A DNA stretch of 64,000 nt. Source: Thermus sp. LT1-2-5. GTDB lineage: Bacteria; Deinococcota; Deinococci; Deinococcales; Thermaceae. The position numbers and the translations under genes were made by a program. The stretch spans positions 1-64,000 of the forward strand of contig NZ_BSRG01000003.1 of the NCBI RefSeq assembly GCF_040363165.1. Direction: 5' to 3'. This document shows positions 34,651 through 42,890 of the stretch, piece after piece; position 1 is the stretch's first letter, and each line of letters starts with the position of its first letter. Under the pieces are notes generated by a model. It searched no databases and was not told the origin of the DNA. It saw nothing but the letters and a program-made list of their open reading frames with translations.

Positions 34651-35169
34651 TCACGCCCTGCCCTTGGGAAGCGCCCCGGAAACCATGTGCAACCCGTAGC
34701 GGAAGGCCACAGGACGGGTCTCCAAAAGCGCTTGGGCCACCTTCAAAGCGGTTTCCAACCCCTTCCGCTCATGGGTAGCCAAAACCGCCGTGATCTCCCC
34801 CAAATGCCCCGTGTGCGCCAGGGCCACCAAACTCGCCCCCGGCTCCGCCTTGGGGTCCAGCCCCTCCTGGGCCAGAAGCCGCCAAATGGGCCTCCACCCC
34901 CCCAATGGAGGCCCCATCACCGGGCGCTTCTCCAAAGTGGGGTGGTGCGTGTACCCAAACGCCAACCAAGCCGCCTCCTCCACATCCCCCCGCTCCAACA
35001 CCTCCAAAACCTCCAAAAGTTGACGAGTGTAAAGCGCTTGCGAGGCGAGGATGAAGGCGAGGGCTTCCCGGTCCCTTCCCTTGAGGAGGAGTCCCGCTCC
35101 GGCGTAGGCGAGGTTTTGCCTGAGCCTCTTCTCTTCTTCCCGGTCCACGGAGATCGGTTCTACTACCAT
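34651..35169 (-). CDS. Unknown helical protein, 172 residues
   Basis: An alpha-helical, Leu/Ala-rich protein (NLAYAGAGLLLKGRDREALA, ASQALYTRQLLEVLEVLERG, ETALKVAQALLETRPVAFRY) that may adopt a TPR/HEAT-like solenoid. Not recognised. A good ribosome-binding site (AGGAGG) precedes ATG 35169. It lies 40 bp upstream of the membrane AAA+ gene on the same strand, so the two probably form an operon and may act together. Confidence 0.55.
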   Translation of the reverse strand: MVVEPISVDREEEKRLRQNLAYAGAGLLLKGRDREALAFILASQALYTRQLLEVLEVLERGDVEEAAWLAFGYTHHPTLEKRPVMGPPLGGWRPIWRLLAQEGLDPKAEPGASLVALAHTGHLGEITAVLATHERKGLETALKVAQALLETRPVAFRYGLHMVSGALPKGRA

Positions 35170-35202
35170 GAGATTGACCTCCTGAGAAGAGTATAATGGG
35201 AA

Positions 35203-35218
35203 TGGACCGACTGGTCCA
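35203..35218. promoter_or_regulatory. Palindromic operator overlapping the promoter of the 172-residue/AAA+ operon
   Basis: TGGACC and GGTCCA form a perfect 6-bp dyad around GACT. On the minus strand TGGACC serves as a weak -35 box, 17 bases from TATACT. A symmetrical site on top of a -35 element is typical of a repressor. Confidence 0.45.
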
Positions 35219-35269
35219 GGGGCAATCTAGGTCTCCAAATCTCAAATCTCAGTAAGGGAGGTGAATCTG

Positions 35270-35356
35270 ATGGAGAAGATCTCCTGGGGAAGGGTTATCT
35301 TTGCGGCTACGCTTGGGTTGACCCTCGTGATCTCCTTCACTCTCACCAGGTTTTAG
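35270..35356 (+). CDS. 28-residue single-span membrane peptide
   Basis: A short frame with an excellent ribosome-binding site (GGGAGG, 7 bases before ATG). It encodes MEKISWGR, then VIFAATLGLTLVISFTL and TRF at the end: a positively charged start, one 17-residue hydrophobic span and a short tail. An intrinsic terminator follows immediately, so it forms a complete transcription unit. It is divergent from the AAA+ operon. It might be a toxin-like peptide, a small membrane subunit, or a regulator of the membrane ATPase; the sequence does not tell. Confidence 0.6.
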   Translation: MEKISWGRVIFAATLGLTLVISFTLTRF

Positions 35357-35648
35357 GCCCCTGCCCCCGCTGGTTCTCCGGCGGGGGTTTCTGTTTTGGG
35401 CAGGTGAGTTCGGGGAGTCTATCGGGGGTGATTTCGCCCACCAGGCGTTTGGTGGTGTCTTGGCAGAAGACGAGGGTGGTGGGGACAGCTCGGATTTTGA
35501 AGTAGGTGGTGGGTCCCCCGTAGCCGCCGAAGAGGAGGCGATCGGGGGGGATGGAGTGTTTTCGGGCAAAGGCGAGGATGTTTTCCCTGGTGTCTTGGAT
35601 CCCCAGGAAGAGAATGCCTTCGTGTGCTACCTCAAACCCCCAGGTCAA
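35343..35648 (-). pseudogene. Truncated thioredoxin-like (TlpA/ResA type) protein
   Basis: The frame reads the C-terminal half of a TlpA-like thioredoxin-fold protein: EGILFLGIQDTRENILAFAR, KHSIPPDRLLFGGYGG, YFKIRAVPTTLVFCQDT with the cis-proline PTT, and RLVGEITPDRLPELTCP. The N-terminal half, with the CxxC active site, is missing, cut where the IS256-type transposase fragment begins (about 35645). The last 15 residues read through the terminator hairpin and are probably not native. Such proteins reduce periplasmic disulfides. Confidence 0.6.
35364..35387 (+). terminator. Terminator of the 28-residue peptide gene
   Basis: A 10-bp stem CCCCCGCTGG and CCGGCGGGGG (one T-G pair) with a 4-base loop, followed by TTTCTGTTTT on the plus strand. 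Confidence 0.8.
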
Positions 35649-36094
35649 GTAGCCTTTTTTGTGGGTTTCTCCTCCGCGGCCCAGAGGGGGCCCATGTCCA
35701 TGTAGCGCCTGAACGCCCAGTCCTCACTGGCCCTGAGCATCACCACCGTGGCCAGGTTGGCCAGGCTCTTTTCGCTCGGGAATACCCCCACCACCTTGGT
35801 CCTCCGCTTCACCTCCCGGAAAAGCCGCTCCAGCACATTCGTGCTCTTGATCTGCCCCTGGTGGCTACCAGGAAACTCCAGATAGGTCAACGCCTCCTCT
35901 ATCCCCTGGGCAAACACCTCCACCGCCCGCCTATACCGCTCCCGGTAGCGCTCCATGAAACCTTGGGCTAAGGACTCAGCGGTGCTCCGCCGCTTCACCG
36001 TGAAAACCTCCTTGAGCTCCTCCGCTACCGCCTCCCGCTCCGATTGCGGCACGTGGGCTAGCTGATCCGGCCCCCTGAACTTAGACACCTTCAC
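35645..36094 (-). pseudogene. C-terminal fragment of an IS256-family transposase
   Basis: The 149-residue frame matches the end of a mutator/IS256 transposase: the region IKSTNVLERLFREVKRRTKV carrying the catalytic glutamate zone, and VGVFPSEKSLANLATVVMLR. The N-terminal two thirds, with the first two catalytic aspartates, are missing; the boundary coincides with the IS3-type element at about 36075. It differs from the intact IS256 element at 46030. Confidence 0.8.
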
Positions 36095-37040
36095 CCTGCC
36101 TCCCGTGTGACGCCTCCCAGGTCTTTCCCAGCGCCTCCTCCATCACCTCCCTCGGCGTTCGGTAGCCTAGCCCCGAGTGCAACCGGCTCTCGTGGTAGTA
36201 GCGTAGCCGCTCCTCCACCACCCCCCTTAGCTCCCCAAGGCTCTTGGCCTCCAAGAACTGGTCTCCCCCCTCCGCCTTGAACCGCGCAAAAAAGCTCTCC
36301 ACCACCGGGTTACCCTTCGCCCCCATCAGGCTGTAGGAAAGCCGCTGCCCCTCCCTAAGAAGCGTCCCCACCCAGTCGTGGCTCAGAAAAGGACCCCCCT
36401 GATCGTGGTGGACCAGAACCCTGGGGAGCCCTCCCACCCGGGTCCGGAGAAAAGCCTTGGCCTCCGCCCAGGCCTCCAGGGCCAGCTCCGCCGAAGGGGA
36501 CGGGCCTAGACCAAAAGCCACCACCATCCGCGTCCTATGGTCCAGGATGGGCACGAACCAGGCCTTCCCTCCCCGGTAGGGCAGAAGGGTGAAGTCGGTG
36601 TACAGAAGCGCAAAGGGCTCCGGCTCCCTCTCCCGGAGAAGGGAGGCCCTCAGGTCCGCTTTGTCCCCGGCCAAAAGCACGATCTGCAGCAGGGGGTTGG
36701 GCTTGGGCCTCCGGGCGGTGCGCTTCAGGGAGAGGTGGAAGTCCTGCAACAGACGGTGGACCCGTTTATGGTTGACCGGGATACCCTTCCTCTTGAGCGC
36801 CTCGGTGACCCGGCGGTAGCCGTACTCGGGGTGTTCCAGCAAGACCTTCTTCATGGCCCTTTTGAGGCGGAGGTCTTCCTCCTCCCGCTTCCGGTCCGCC
36901 GCCACCTTCTGCTTCTGGTAGTAGTACCAGGTGGCCCGGGGGATCTCCAGGGCCCTGAGGACGATGGGCAGGGGAGCTAAACCCTGGGCCAGCGCCTCGC
37001 GGGCCAGGCCGATGCGCTCGCCCAGGGTCATCCGCTTCAC
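36081..37040 (-). CDS. IS3-family transposase OrfB
   Basis: A 319-residue transposase with an N-terminal HTH_21-like region (EHPEYGYRRVTEALKRKG, VNHKRVHRLLQDFHL) and an rve integrase core. The catalytic triad is visible as D in LLYTDFTLLP, D in VLVHHDQGGPF and E in NPVVESFFARFKAEGG. The start is GTG 37040. The frame is intact, so it may be active. Confidence 0.9.
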   Translation of the reverse strand: MKRMTLGERIGLAREALAQGLAPLPIVLRALEIPRATWYYYQKQKVAADRKREEEDLRLKRAMKKVLLEHPEYGYRRVTEALKRKGIPVNHKRVHRLLQDFHLSLKRTARRPKPNPLLQIVLLAGDKADLRASLLREREPEPFALLYTDFTLLPYRGGKAWFVPILDHRTRMVVAFGLGPSPSAELALEAWAEAKAFLRTRVGGLPRVLVHHDQGGPFLSHDWVGTLLREGQRLSYSLMGAKGNPVVESFFARFKAEGGDQFLEAKSLGELRGVVEERLRYYHESRLHSGLGYRTPREVMEEALGKTWEASHGRQGEGV

Positions 37041-37056
37041 CTCCCCTGCCCGAGGG

Positions 37057-37338
37057 TCACGCGAAGCGTAGGTTCGGCTTTTTTAGGAGGGCGATCTCCA
37101 CTTCCTTCTTGCCGATGAGCTGCTCCAGGTCGCGGATCCTCTTCTCCAGCTCCTTCTCCTGGGTCTCGTTGGAGAAGACGGTGGCCCCCTTCTCCATAAG
37201 CTCTGCCTTCCACTTCAGGATGGTGTTGGGGTGGACGTTGTAGATGCGGGCGAGTTCCACCAGGCTCTTCTCCCCCTTGATGGCCTCCAGAGCGGCTTGA
37301 AACTTCACTTGTGGCGGTACCGCTTTGGGCTTCTTCAT
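37057..37338 (-). CDS. IS3-family transposase OrfA
   Basis: A 93-residue DNA-binding helix-turn-helix protein (KFQAALEAIKGEKSLVELAR, YNVHPNTILKWKAELMEKG) with a C-terminal leucine-zipper helix. Near its end it has the heptamer A-AAA-AAG in the right phase for programmed -1 slippage; the shifted frame stops at a TGA overlapping the OrfB GTG. Confidence 0.88.
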   Translation of the reverse strand: MKKPKAVPPQVKFQAALEAIKGEKSLVELARIYNVHPNTILKWKAELMEKGATVFSNETQEKELEKRIRDLEQLIGKKEVEIALLKKPNLRFA

Positions 37339-37477
37339 CTTGATCTCCCGGATGGGGTCGTCCTACATCTAAATCATCGTCTAGTCTAGGGGGTCCATAT
37401 CCCAAGGCAATTTACTAGGCAAGGCCAGTCTGCCCTAGGGGTATGGAGTCGAAAATATTAGGGGAGGATACTTATGG

Positions 37478-37507
37478 TTGTGGCCTCCTTAGGCCATCCG
37501 CTAAAGT
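37478..37507 (+). promoter_or_regulatory. valS promoter and leader hairpin
   Basis: TTGTGG (37478-37483) and TAAAGT (37502-37507), 18 bases apart, precede ATG 37515 by 7 bases. The spacer contains a small inverted repeat (TGGCCT and AGGCCA). An in-frame ATG at 37443 lies upstream, but the family N-terminus starts at 37515. Confidence 0.45.
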
Positions 37508-37514
37508 AAGGGGC

Positions 37515-40103
37515 ATGGACCTACCCAAGACCTACGATCCCCAGTCCGTGGAGCCCAAGTGGGCGGAGAAGTGGGCGAAGAACCCCTTCGTGGCGAACCC
37601 CAAAAGCGGCAAACCCCCCTTCGTCATCTTCATGCCGCCCCCGAACGTCACCGGAAGCCTCCACATGGGCCACGCCCTGGACAACTCCCTCCAAGACGCC
37701 CTCATCCGTTACAAGCGCATGCGGGGGTTTGAGGCGGTGTGGCTTCCCGGCACCGACCACGCCGGGATCGCCACCCAGGTGGTGGTGGAGCGCCTCCTCC
37801 TCAAGGAGGGCAAAACCCGGCACGACCTGGGCCGGGAGGCCTTCCTAAAGCGGGTTTGGGAGTGGAAGGAGGCGTCGGGGGGGACCATCCTCCAGCAGCT
37901 CAAGCGCCTGGGGGCCAGCGCCGACTGGAGCCGGGAGGCCTTCACCATGGACGAGAAGCGCTCCAAGGCGGTGCGCTACGCCTTTTCCCGCTACTACCAC
38001 GAGGGCCTGGCCTACCGGGCGCCCCGCCTCGTGAACTGGTGCCCCCGGTGCGAGACCACGCTTTCCGACCTCGAGGTGGAAACCGAGCCCACCCCGGGCA
38101 AGCTCTACACCCTGCGCTACGAGGTGGAGGGGGGTGGCTTCATTGAGATCGCCACCGTCCGTCCCGAAACCGTCTTCGCCGACCAGGCCATCGCCGTCCA
38201 CCCCGAGGACGAGCGCTACCGGCACCTCATCGGCAAAAGGGCCCGGATCCCCCTCACGGAGATCTGGATCCCCATCCTCGCCGACCCCGCCGTGGAGAAG
38301 GAGTTCGGCACCGGGGCCCTCAAGGTCACCCCGGCCCACGACCCCCTGGACTACGAGATCGGGGAGCGGCACGGCCTAGAGCCCGTTTCCGTCATCAACC
38401 TGGAAGGGAAGATGGAAGGCGAGCGGGTACCCGAGGCCCTCAGGGGCCTGGACCGCTTTGAGGCCCGCAGGAAGGCGGTGGAGCTTTTCCGGGAGGCGGG
38501 GCACCTGGTGAAGGAGGAGGACTACACCATCGCCCTCGCCACCTGCTCCCGCTGCGGCACCCCCATTGAGTACGCCATCTTCCCCCAGTGGTGGCTTTCC
38601 ATGAAGCCCCTGGCGGAAAAGGTCATAAGGGGCCTGGAGCGGGGGGACATCGCCTTCGTGCCCGAGCGCTGGAAGAAGGTCAACCTGGACTGGCTCAGGA
38701 ACGTCAAGGACTGGAACATCTCCCGCCAGCTTTGGTGGGGCCACCAGATCCCCGCCTGGTACTGCGAGGACTGCGGCGCCATCAACGTCCCGCGCCCCGA
38801 GCGCTACCTGGAAGACCCCACCCACTGCGAGGCCTGCGGAAGCCCGAGGCTCAGGCGGGACGAGGACGTCTTTGACACCTGGTTCTCCTCGGCCCTTTGG
38901 CCCCTTTCCACCCTGGGCTGGCCCGAGGAAACGGAGGACCTCAAGGCCTTCTACCCCGGGGACGTCCTGGTCACGGGGTACGACATCCTCTTCCTCTGGG
39001 TCTCCCGCATGGAGGTCTCCGGCTACCACTTCATGGGGGAAAGGCCCTTCAAGACCGTGCTCCTCCACGGCCTTTTCCTGGACGAAAAGGGCCAGAAGAT
39101 GTCCAAGTCCAAGGGGAACACGATAGACCCCCTGGAGCTGGTGGCGCGCTACGGGGCCGACGCCCTTCGCTTCGCCCTCCTCTATTTGGCCACGGGGGGA
39201 CAGGACATAAGGCTAGACCCCCGCTGGCTGGAGATGGCCCGCAACTTCGCCAACAAGCTCTATAACGCCGCCCGCTTTGTCCTCCTCTCCCGGGAAGGCT
39301 TCCAGGCCAAGGAGGACGCCCCCACCCTGGCGGACCGCTTCATGCGAAGCCGCCTAAGCCGGGGCGTGGAGGAGATCACCGCCCTCTACGAGGCCCTGGA
39401 CCTGGCCCAGGCGGCCCGGGAGGTCTACGAGCTCGTCTGGAGCGAGTTCTGCGACTGGTACCTGGAGGCGGCCAAGCCCGCCCTCAAGGCGGGAAACGCC
39501 CACACCCTAAGGACCCTGGAGGAAGCCCTCGCCACCCTCCTCAAGCTCCTCCACCCCATGATGCCCTTTATCACCAGCGAGCTTTTCCAGGCCCTCACCG
39601 GCAAGGAGGAACTCGCCCTCGAGGCCTGGCCCGAGCCTGGAGAGAGGGACGAGGAGGCCGAGAGGGCCTTTGAGGCCCTAAAGCAAGCGGTGACGGCGGT
39701 GCGGGCCCTGAAGGCCGAGGCCGGGCTTCCCCCGGGGCAGGAGGTGCGGGTCTTTCTGGAGGGGGAGACGGCCCCCGTGCGGGAGAACCTCGAGGCCTTC
39801 CGCTTCCTGGCCCGGGCCGAGCTCCTCCCCGAAAGGCCCGAAAAGGCCCTGGTCAAGGCCATGCCCAAAGTTACCGTCCGCATGCCCCTAGAAGGCCTTC
39901 TGGACGTGGAAGAGTGGAAAAAACGCCAGGAGAAGCGGCTCAAGGAGCTCCTCTCCCTTGCGGAAAGGAGCCAGAGGAAGCTTGCCGCCCCCAGCTTCCG
40001 GGAGAAGGCCCCCAAGGAGGTGGTGGCGGCGGAGGAGGCCAGGCTTAAGGAGAACCTGGAGCAGGCGGAAAGGATCCGCGAGGCCCTCAGCCAAATAGGG
40101 TGA
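37515..40103 (+). CDS. valS: Valyl-tRNA synthetase
   Basis: An 862-residue class I aminoacyl-tRNA synthetase, the length known for Thermus ValRS. It has the HIGH-type PPPNVTGSLHMGHALDN, the CP1 editing domain (TVRPETVFADQAIAVHPED, TPAHDPLDYEIGERHG), zinc-type cysteines (CSRCG, CEDCG, CEACG), DTWFSSALWPLSTLGWPEE, and the KMSKS loop KMSKSKGNTIDP, followed by an anticodon-binding helix bundle and a C-terminal coiled-coil arm (KRLKELLSLAERSQRKL). It charges tRNA-Val and edits Thr-tRNA. It has core codon usage but sits inside the tRNA-Val-bounded island between IS3 and decayed DNA. Confidence 0.97.
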   Translation: MDLPKTYDPQSVEPKWAEKWAKNPFVANPKSGKPPFVIFMPPPNVTGSLHMGHALDNSLQDALIRYKRMRGFEAVWLPGTDHAGIATQVVVERLLLKEGKTRHDLGREAFLKRVWEWKEASGGTILQQLKRLGASADWSREAFTMDEKRSKAVRYAFSRYYHEGLAYRAPRLVNWCPRCETTLSDLEVETEPTPGKLYTLRYEVEGGGFIEIATVRPETVFADQAIAVHPEDERYRHLIGKRARIPLTEIWIPILADPAVEKEFGTGALKVTPAHDPLDYEIGERHGLEPVSVINLEGKMEGERVPEALRGLDRFEARRKAVELFREAGHLVKEEDYTIALATCSRCGTPIEYAIFPQWWLSMKPLAEKVIRGLERGDIAFVPERWKKVNLDWLRNVKDWNISRQLWWGHQIPAWYCEDCGAINVPRPERYLEDPTHCEACGSPRLRRDEDVFDTWFSSALWPLSTLGWPEETEDLKAFYPGDVLVTGYDILFLWVSRMEVSGYHFMGERPFKTVLLHGLFLDEKGQKMSKSKGNTIDPLELVARYGADALRFALLYLATGGQDIRLDPRWLEMARNFANKLYNAARFVLLSREGFQAKEDAPTLADRFMRSRLSRGVEEITALYEALDLAQAAREVYELVWSEFCDWYLEAAKPALKAGNAHTLRTLEEALATLLKLLHPMMPFITSELFQALTGKEELALEAWPEPGERDEEAERAFEALKQAVTAVRALKAEAGLPPGQEVRVFLEGETAPVRENLEAFRFLARAELLPERPEKALVKAMPKVTVRMPLEGLLDVEEWKKRQEKRLKELLSLAERSQRKLAAPSFREKAPKEVVAAEEARLKENLEQAERIREALSQIG

Positions 40104-40200
40104 GGCGGGGGTCGCGCTCCGCCCCGGGGGCCTCCACCACCCCCTCCACCAGGCGCAGGTTGAGGGTGACGAAGGGAAAGGGTAGCGTCGCGAATTTTTT
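40088..40200 (-). pseudogene. 3' remnant of an unidentified gene convergent to valS
   Basis: A minus-strand frame ends at a TGA at 40088-40090 and reads FVTLNLRLVEGVVEAPGAER then DPRLTLFG. It looks like the C-terminus of a Thermus protein but is cut off near 40190, where A/T-rich sequence begins. Too short to identify. Confidence 0.35.
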
Positions 40201-40560
40201 AGGGTTAATCCGGACGGCCTCAGGTAACAAAGAGGGAGCTCGGCGGGTTAACCTGAACTCGGCAGGTTAACCAAGGGGGAAATCCACTGGCGCATCCGCG
40301 GGGGGCGAAGACCGTTACCGAAGTAGCCTTGCGGCTAAAAGCCTCCGTGTGGACCTTCAGCTACCGCGACCTGGGGTGGTTCCGGGAGCTTTCCTTCTGG
40401 ACGGGGCCTTGAGGGAGGGGTTGGCTCCGTCCAAAGGTTAGAAGCGCTTCCTCCGAAGGCCACGCCCACGCCCTTTTTGGCCGGGCCCTTTCAGGCCACC
40501 CGCCACTGGGGGAGGCTTTGGAGGAGGGGGAGGCCCTCGTTGGAATGGCTGTGGCTGTAG
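40201..40560. other. Decayed intergenic DNA
   Basis: No intact gene. A plus-strand frame through about 40278-40411 reads SVWTFSYRDLGWFRELSFW then stops; I cannot assign it. The stretch contains a pair of direct repeats (40239-40272) and otherwise nothing I can support. Confidence 0.4.
40239..40272. repeat. Two direct repeats with palindromic GGTTAACC core
   Basis: CTCGGCGGGTTAACC (40239-40253) and CTCGGCAGGTTAACC (40258-40272) differ by one base and are 19 bp apart. Each contains GGTTAACC, itself a palindrome. They look like protein-binding sites or relic iterons. Confidence 0.55.
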
Positions 40561-40561
40561 A

Positions 40562-40710
40562 GGTGCTATGCAAGAGGCGGTGCCTGGAGGCTTGCCCTCG
40601 CCGCCTACGACACGGGGAGCGACAACGTGAGGGCGGGCAGGATACCCGAGTCCACGAGGCGGTACGTGGAGGTGGTCCTCGCCCGGTACCGGAAGTGGAA
40701 GGGCGGGTGA
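40562..40710 (+). pseudogene. Lytic transglycosylase C-terminal remnant
   Basis: The reading YARGGAWRLALAAYDTGSDN, then VRAGRIPESTRRYVEVVLAR and YRKWKGG before a TGA, matches the end of SLT-family lytic transglycosylases (normally LALAAYNAGPGNV...ETRRYV). Upstream the frame has a stop and no recognisable catalytic domain. Such enzymes are common on conjugative elements and phages. Confidence 0.55.
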
Positions 40711-41132
40711 GGGCCGCCCTGTTCCCGCCTTACCCAAGGGTTTGAAAATCCGTGGGTAAGGAGGCAGTTCCCGGGACGTCCCGGCGAAGTCTCAGGTTGG
40801 GACAGACCTAGGACTCCCATGGGACGGGTGGGACGCCCTGGGACTACCGCGGGGGGAACCTCGGGCTCGGGGAGCTTGCCGTCCCGCAGAAGGAGAAGCC
40901 CCGCCCGGAAGGAGGGCACGGCCCCCGAATGGACCATCTGGCGGGCCTCCCGGATGCGCTCCAGGGCGGTTTCGTCTATGGGCGAGGGGCCGAAGACCTC
41001 CCGGTAGGTCTGGAGGAGGGCGTGGGCCTGGGAGCGTCCTAAGCCCAGGAGTCGGGCGAGCTCGCGCACGGTCATCCCCTCCAGGATAGTCCACATTACC
41101 CCGGCGGACAAGGCGGTGTAGTCGGTCAACAC
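40605..41132 (-). CDS. Small helix-turn-helix protein, ends disturbed
   Basis: The part I trust lies between about 40850 and 41096: MWTILEGMTVRELARLLGLG, RSQAHALLQTYREVFGPSP, IDETALERIREARQMVHSG. It is a helix-turn-helix with a helical tail. The frame's apparent GTG start at 41132 lies inside the IS481 end, so the IS has probably replaced the 5' region; ATG 41096 is an alternative start. The C-terminal 45 residues run through a hairpin and the transglycosylase remnant and are unlikely to be native. Confidence 0.45.
   Translation of the reverse strand: MLTDYTALSAGVMWTILEGMTVRELARLLGLGRSQAHALLQTYREVFGPSPIDETALERIREARQMVHSGAVPSFRAGLLLLRDGKLPEPEVPPAVVPGRPTRPMGVLGLSQPETSPGRPGNCLLTHGFSNPWVRREQGGPHPPFHFRYRARTTSTYRLVDSGILPALTLSLPVS
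40728..40761. terminator. Long inverted repeat between remnant genes
   Basis: CCTTACCCA and TGGGTAAGG form a perfect 9-bp stem around a 16-base loop. No T tract follows on the plus strand. It could be a terminator stem or a binding site. Confidence 0.4.
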
Positions 41133-42202
41133 ATCTGAGACTGGGGGACCGACTCCTCCTGCATCTTAGCCAAGAACTCCAGGGGCGCCAGCCCCCCCAG
41201 GGCCATGTGGGGCCTGCGGTGGTTGTAGTAGTCCAGGTAAGCGTCCAGCTCCCCCTGAAGCTCAGCAATCCCAGACGGCAAGGGCCAGGTGTAAAACTCA
41301 TCCCGGAAGGTCCGCTGCATCCGCTCCACGTGACCGTTGAGCCTCGGACTTCGGGGAGGCAGCACAAAAAGCCGGATCCCCAGGCTCCGGCAGGCCTCCT
41401 CAAACTCCGCCATGAACTCGCTCCCCCCGTCCACCTGGACCGCCCGGATGGGAAAGGGGGCCTTGGTCACCAGGGCAAAAAGGAATCCCGCCGCCCGCTG
41501 GGCCGTGGCCCGGCCCTGCACCTGGGCCAGGGAGATAGGGTCACGGTAAGGGTGTCCACCCCCACCAGGTCCCCGGGCGCCTTGGCCTCGTATCCCTTGG
41601 GCTTCCTTTGTGCGTAGGGCCTTTGGGGTCTTGGCCTCCCCTTTCCCCGCCTCGCCCGGGCCAGGAAGGCAGCCACCCTTTCCACCCTCCCTAGCCCCTC
41701 CAGGTGGGCCAGGATGCGGCCCACGGTGCGCTCGCTCACCCCAAAGCCCTCCTTCCTCAGGGTGTACCCGATGGGCCAACGGCCCCAGGTGGGGTTCTCC
41801 TTCCTCAAAGCCTCCACCCTTTGGAGAAGCTCAGGGGTCCAGTCTCGTTTTCGCCGCAAGCGTTTGGGACGCCTGGACCTGGGGACCAAACCCTTGAGCC
41901 CCTCTTCCTTGAGCCGCTTCTTCCAACGGAAGGAAGTGGCCCGGCTGATGCCCACCAGGTCCTGGACCTCGTCCCAGTCCACCCTGTGGCGGCGCAGGGT
42001 CTCCACCTGCTTGAGCTTGCGCAGGCGCTCCTGGACCTCGGGGTCGCCGGCTTGAGCCTCGGCGAGCCGGGAGGCGAGCCTTGCCCCTCTTATGACCTCT
42101 TTGCCGACTGTGGTAAGCTGCACTTGGGGGACCTCCCTTCTAGAGTCGGTCCCCCTCTTTTTATCTCATCCCAGGGTCAGAGAGTCTCACATGTGTCTGA
42201 CC
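41124..42202 (-). mobile_element. IS481-family element, damaged
   Basis: Inward-facing ends share GGTCA, CACAT and TGAGACT (left at 41124-41143, right read from 42202). The transposase inside is split into two frames. The element has cut the helix-turn-helix gene on its left. Ends are approximate. Confidence 0.7.
41126..42123 (-). pseudogene. IS481-family transposase, frameshifted with internal deletion
   Basis: The N-terminal frame (from 42123) holds the helix-turn-helix part VQDLVGISRATSFRWKKRLK, a second HTH GYTLRKEGFGVSERTVGRIL, and the first catalytic aspartate in GDLVGVDTLTVTL. The second frame (to 41126) continues with RATAQRAAGFLFALVTKAPF, the second aspartate VQVDGGSEFMAEFEEAC and the glutamate in GHVERMQRTFRDEFY, plus NHRRPHMALGGLAPLEFL. 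The frames meet near 41545, where about ten conserved residues are missing, so a deletion rather than programmed slippage is the better explanation. Confidence 0.8.
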
Positions 42203-42890
42203 GGGTACAGGCGGACAGGGTGTTCGCATCCCCACCGGACAAAGGCGGACAAGGCGTCCGCACCCCCCACCGGACGGACCGGACGGGCCCGGGAGCCTGT
42301 CCGGAGGGGGAGCGGACAGGCACGGCGAGAAGTATCAACGGAAGCTATCCTCTCCTGTCCACAACCCCAGCGGACACAGAAAAGAGGGGGACGGACAGGA
42401 GAAAAGGGGCTAGGAGAGAGGGTTTATTCTCTCTCGTTTTGGCCTTGTCCGGGTAGGACCGGCGGCCAAATGCGCCAACTGTTCCACTTTCCCCCCATCC
42501 GTCCCTGCCCCGGACACCCCTGTCCGGACACCCTCCTTCCCCTGGCCTGGCCCTGGCTCCCCAGGACCCTCCGCCTCCGGGTACCAGGGGGGCAGGCCTA
42601 TAGGCCCTCTCCCCGAGAGAGAGGAGGGCCTAAAGGCCCATGGAGAGGGTGAGGGCGGAAGGGAAGACGCCCTCGAGGCGGGCGACCACGGAAGGGCTGG
42701 CCCTTGGCCCTTACAACGGGTCCACCCCCGCTGCGGGCTCCAGGGCCGCGTGAGGGATGCCCCCTGGGGTCCTTCGGAGGAAAGGGCCATCTAAACCCCC
42801 TGGCAGGGCCGGGTCTGCTCCTTCTCAACCTTTGGGTAAGGGTAGCATGGAGAGGATGCCGGGGAAGCTCCCAAGGAAGCAGGAGGGGGG
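42203..42890. other. Iteron-like GGACA cluster and palindromes upstream of the helicase gene
   Basis: No gene is supported in this stretch. Between 42213 and 42530, GGACA or its complement occurs 12 times, mostly as CGGACA followed by A, C or G, whereas about one is expected by chance. A hairpin at 42414-42435 (GAGAGAG and CTCTCTC, then GTTTT) interrupts the cluster. Farther right are short palindromes such as GGCCTATAGGCC. The composition fits a plasmid replication origin or a regulator-binding array serving the helicase at 42891. Confidence 0.55.

Larger units (their letters stand above)
36071..37400 (-). mobile_element. IS3-family insertion sequence
   Basis: Two overlapping-phase genes (orfA, orfB) lie between imperfect inverted ends: CCCCCTGAACTTAGAC at 36071 on the plus strand and CCCCCTAGACTAGAC read inward from the right end. 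The left flank is an IS256 remnant and the right flank is the valS leader, with no clear target duplication, so it has taken part in a rearrangement rather than a simple insertion. End positions are approximate. Confidence 0.75.

Noticed and set aside
37443-37514. Longer valS start at 37443 (24 more residues)
   Set aside because: The extra residues have no counterpart in the family, and a promoter-like -35/-10 pair lies between the two starts; start 37515 gives the known 862-residue length.
37440-37514. T-box riboswitch ahead of valS
   Set aside because: The leader is far too short and lacks the T-box sequence and antiterminator fold; only a 6-bp hairpin is present.
41467-41779. Programmed frameshift in the IS481 transposase
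   Set aside because: No slippery heptamer is seen at the junction, and about ten conserved residues are missing there, so deletion is the better reading.
42203-42540. CRISPR array in the GGACA-rich region
   Set aside because: Repeats are only 5-7 bases, irregularly spaced and on both strands; there are no uniform spacers and no cas genes nearby.
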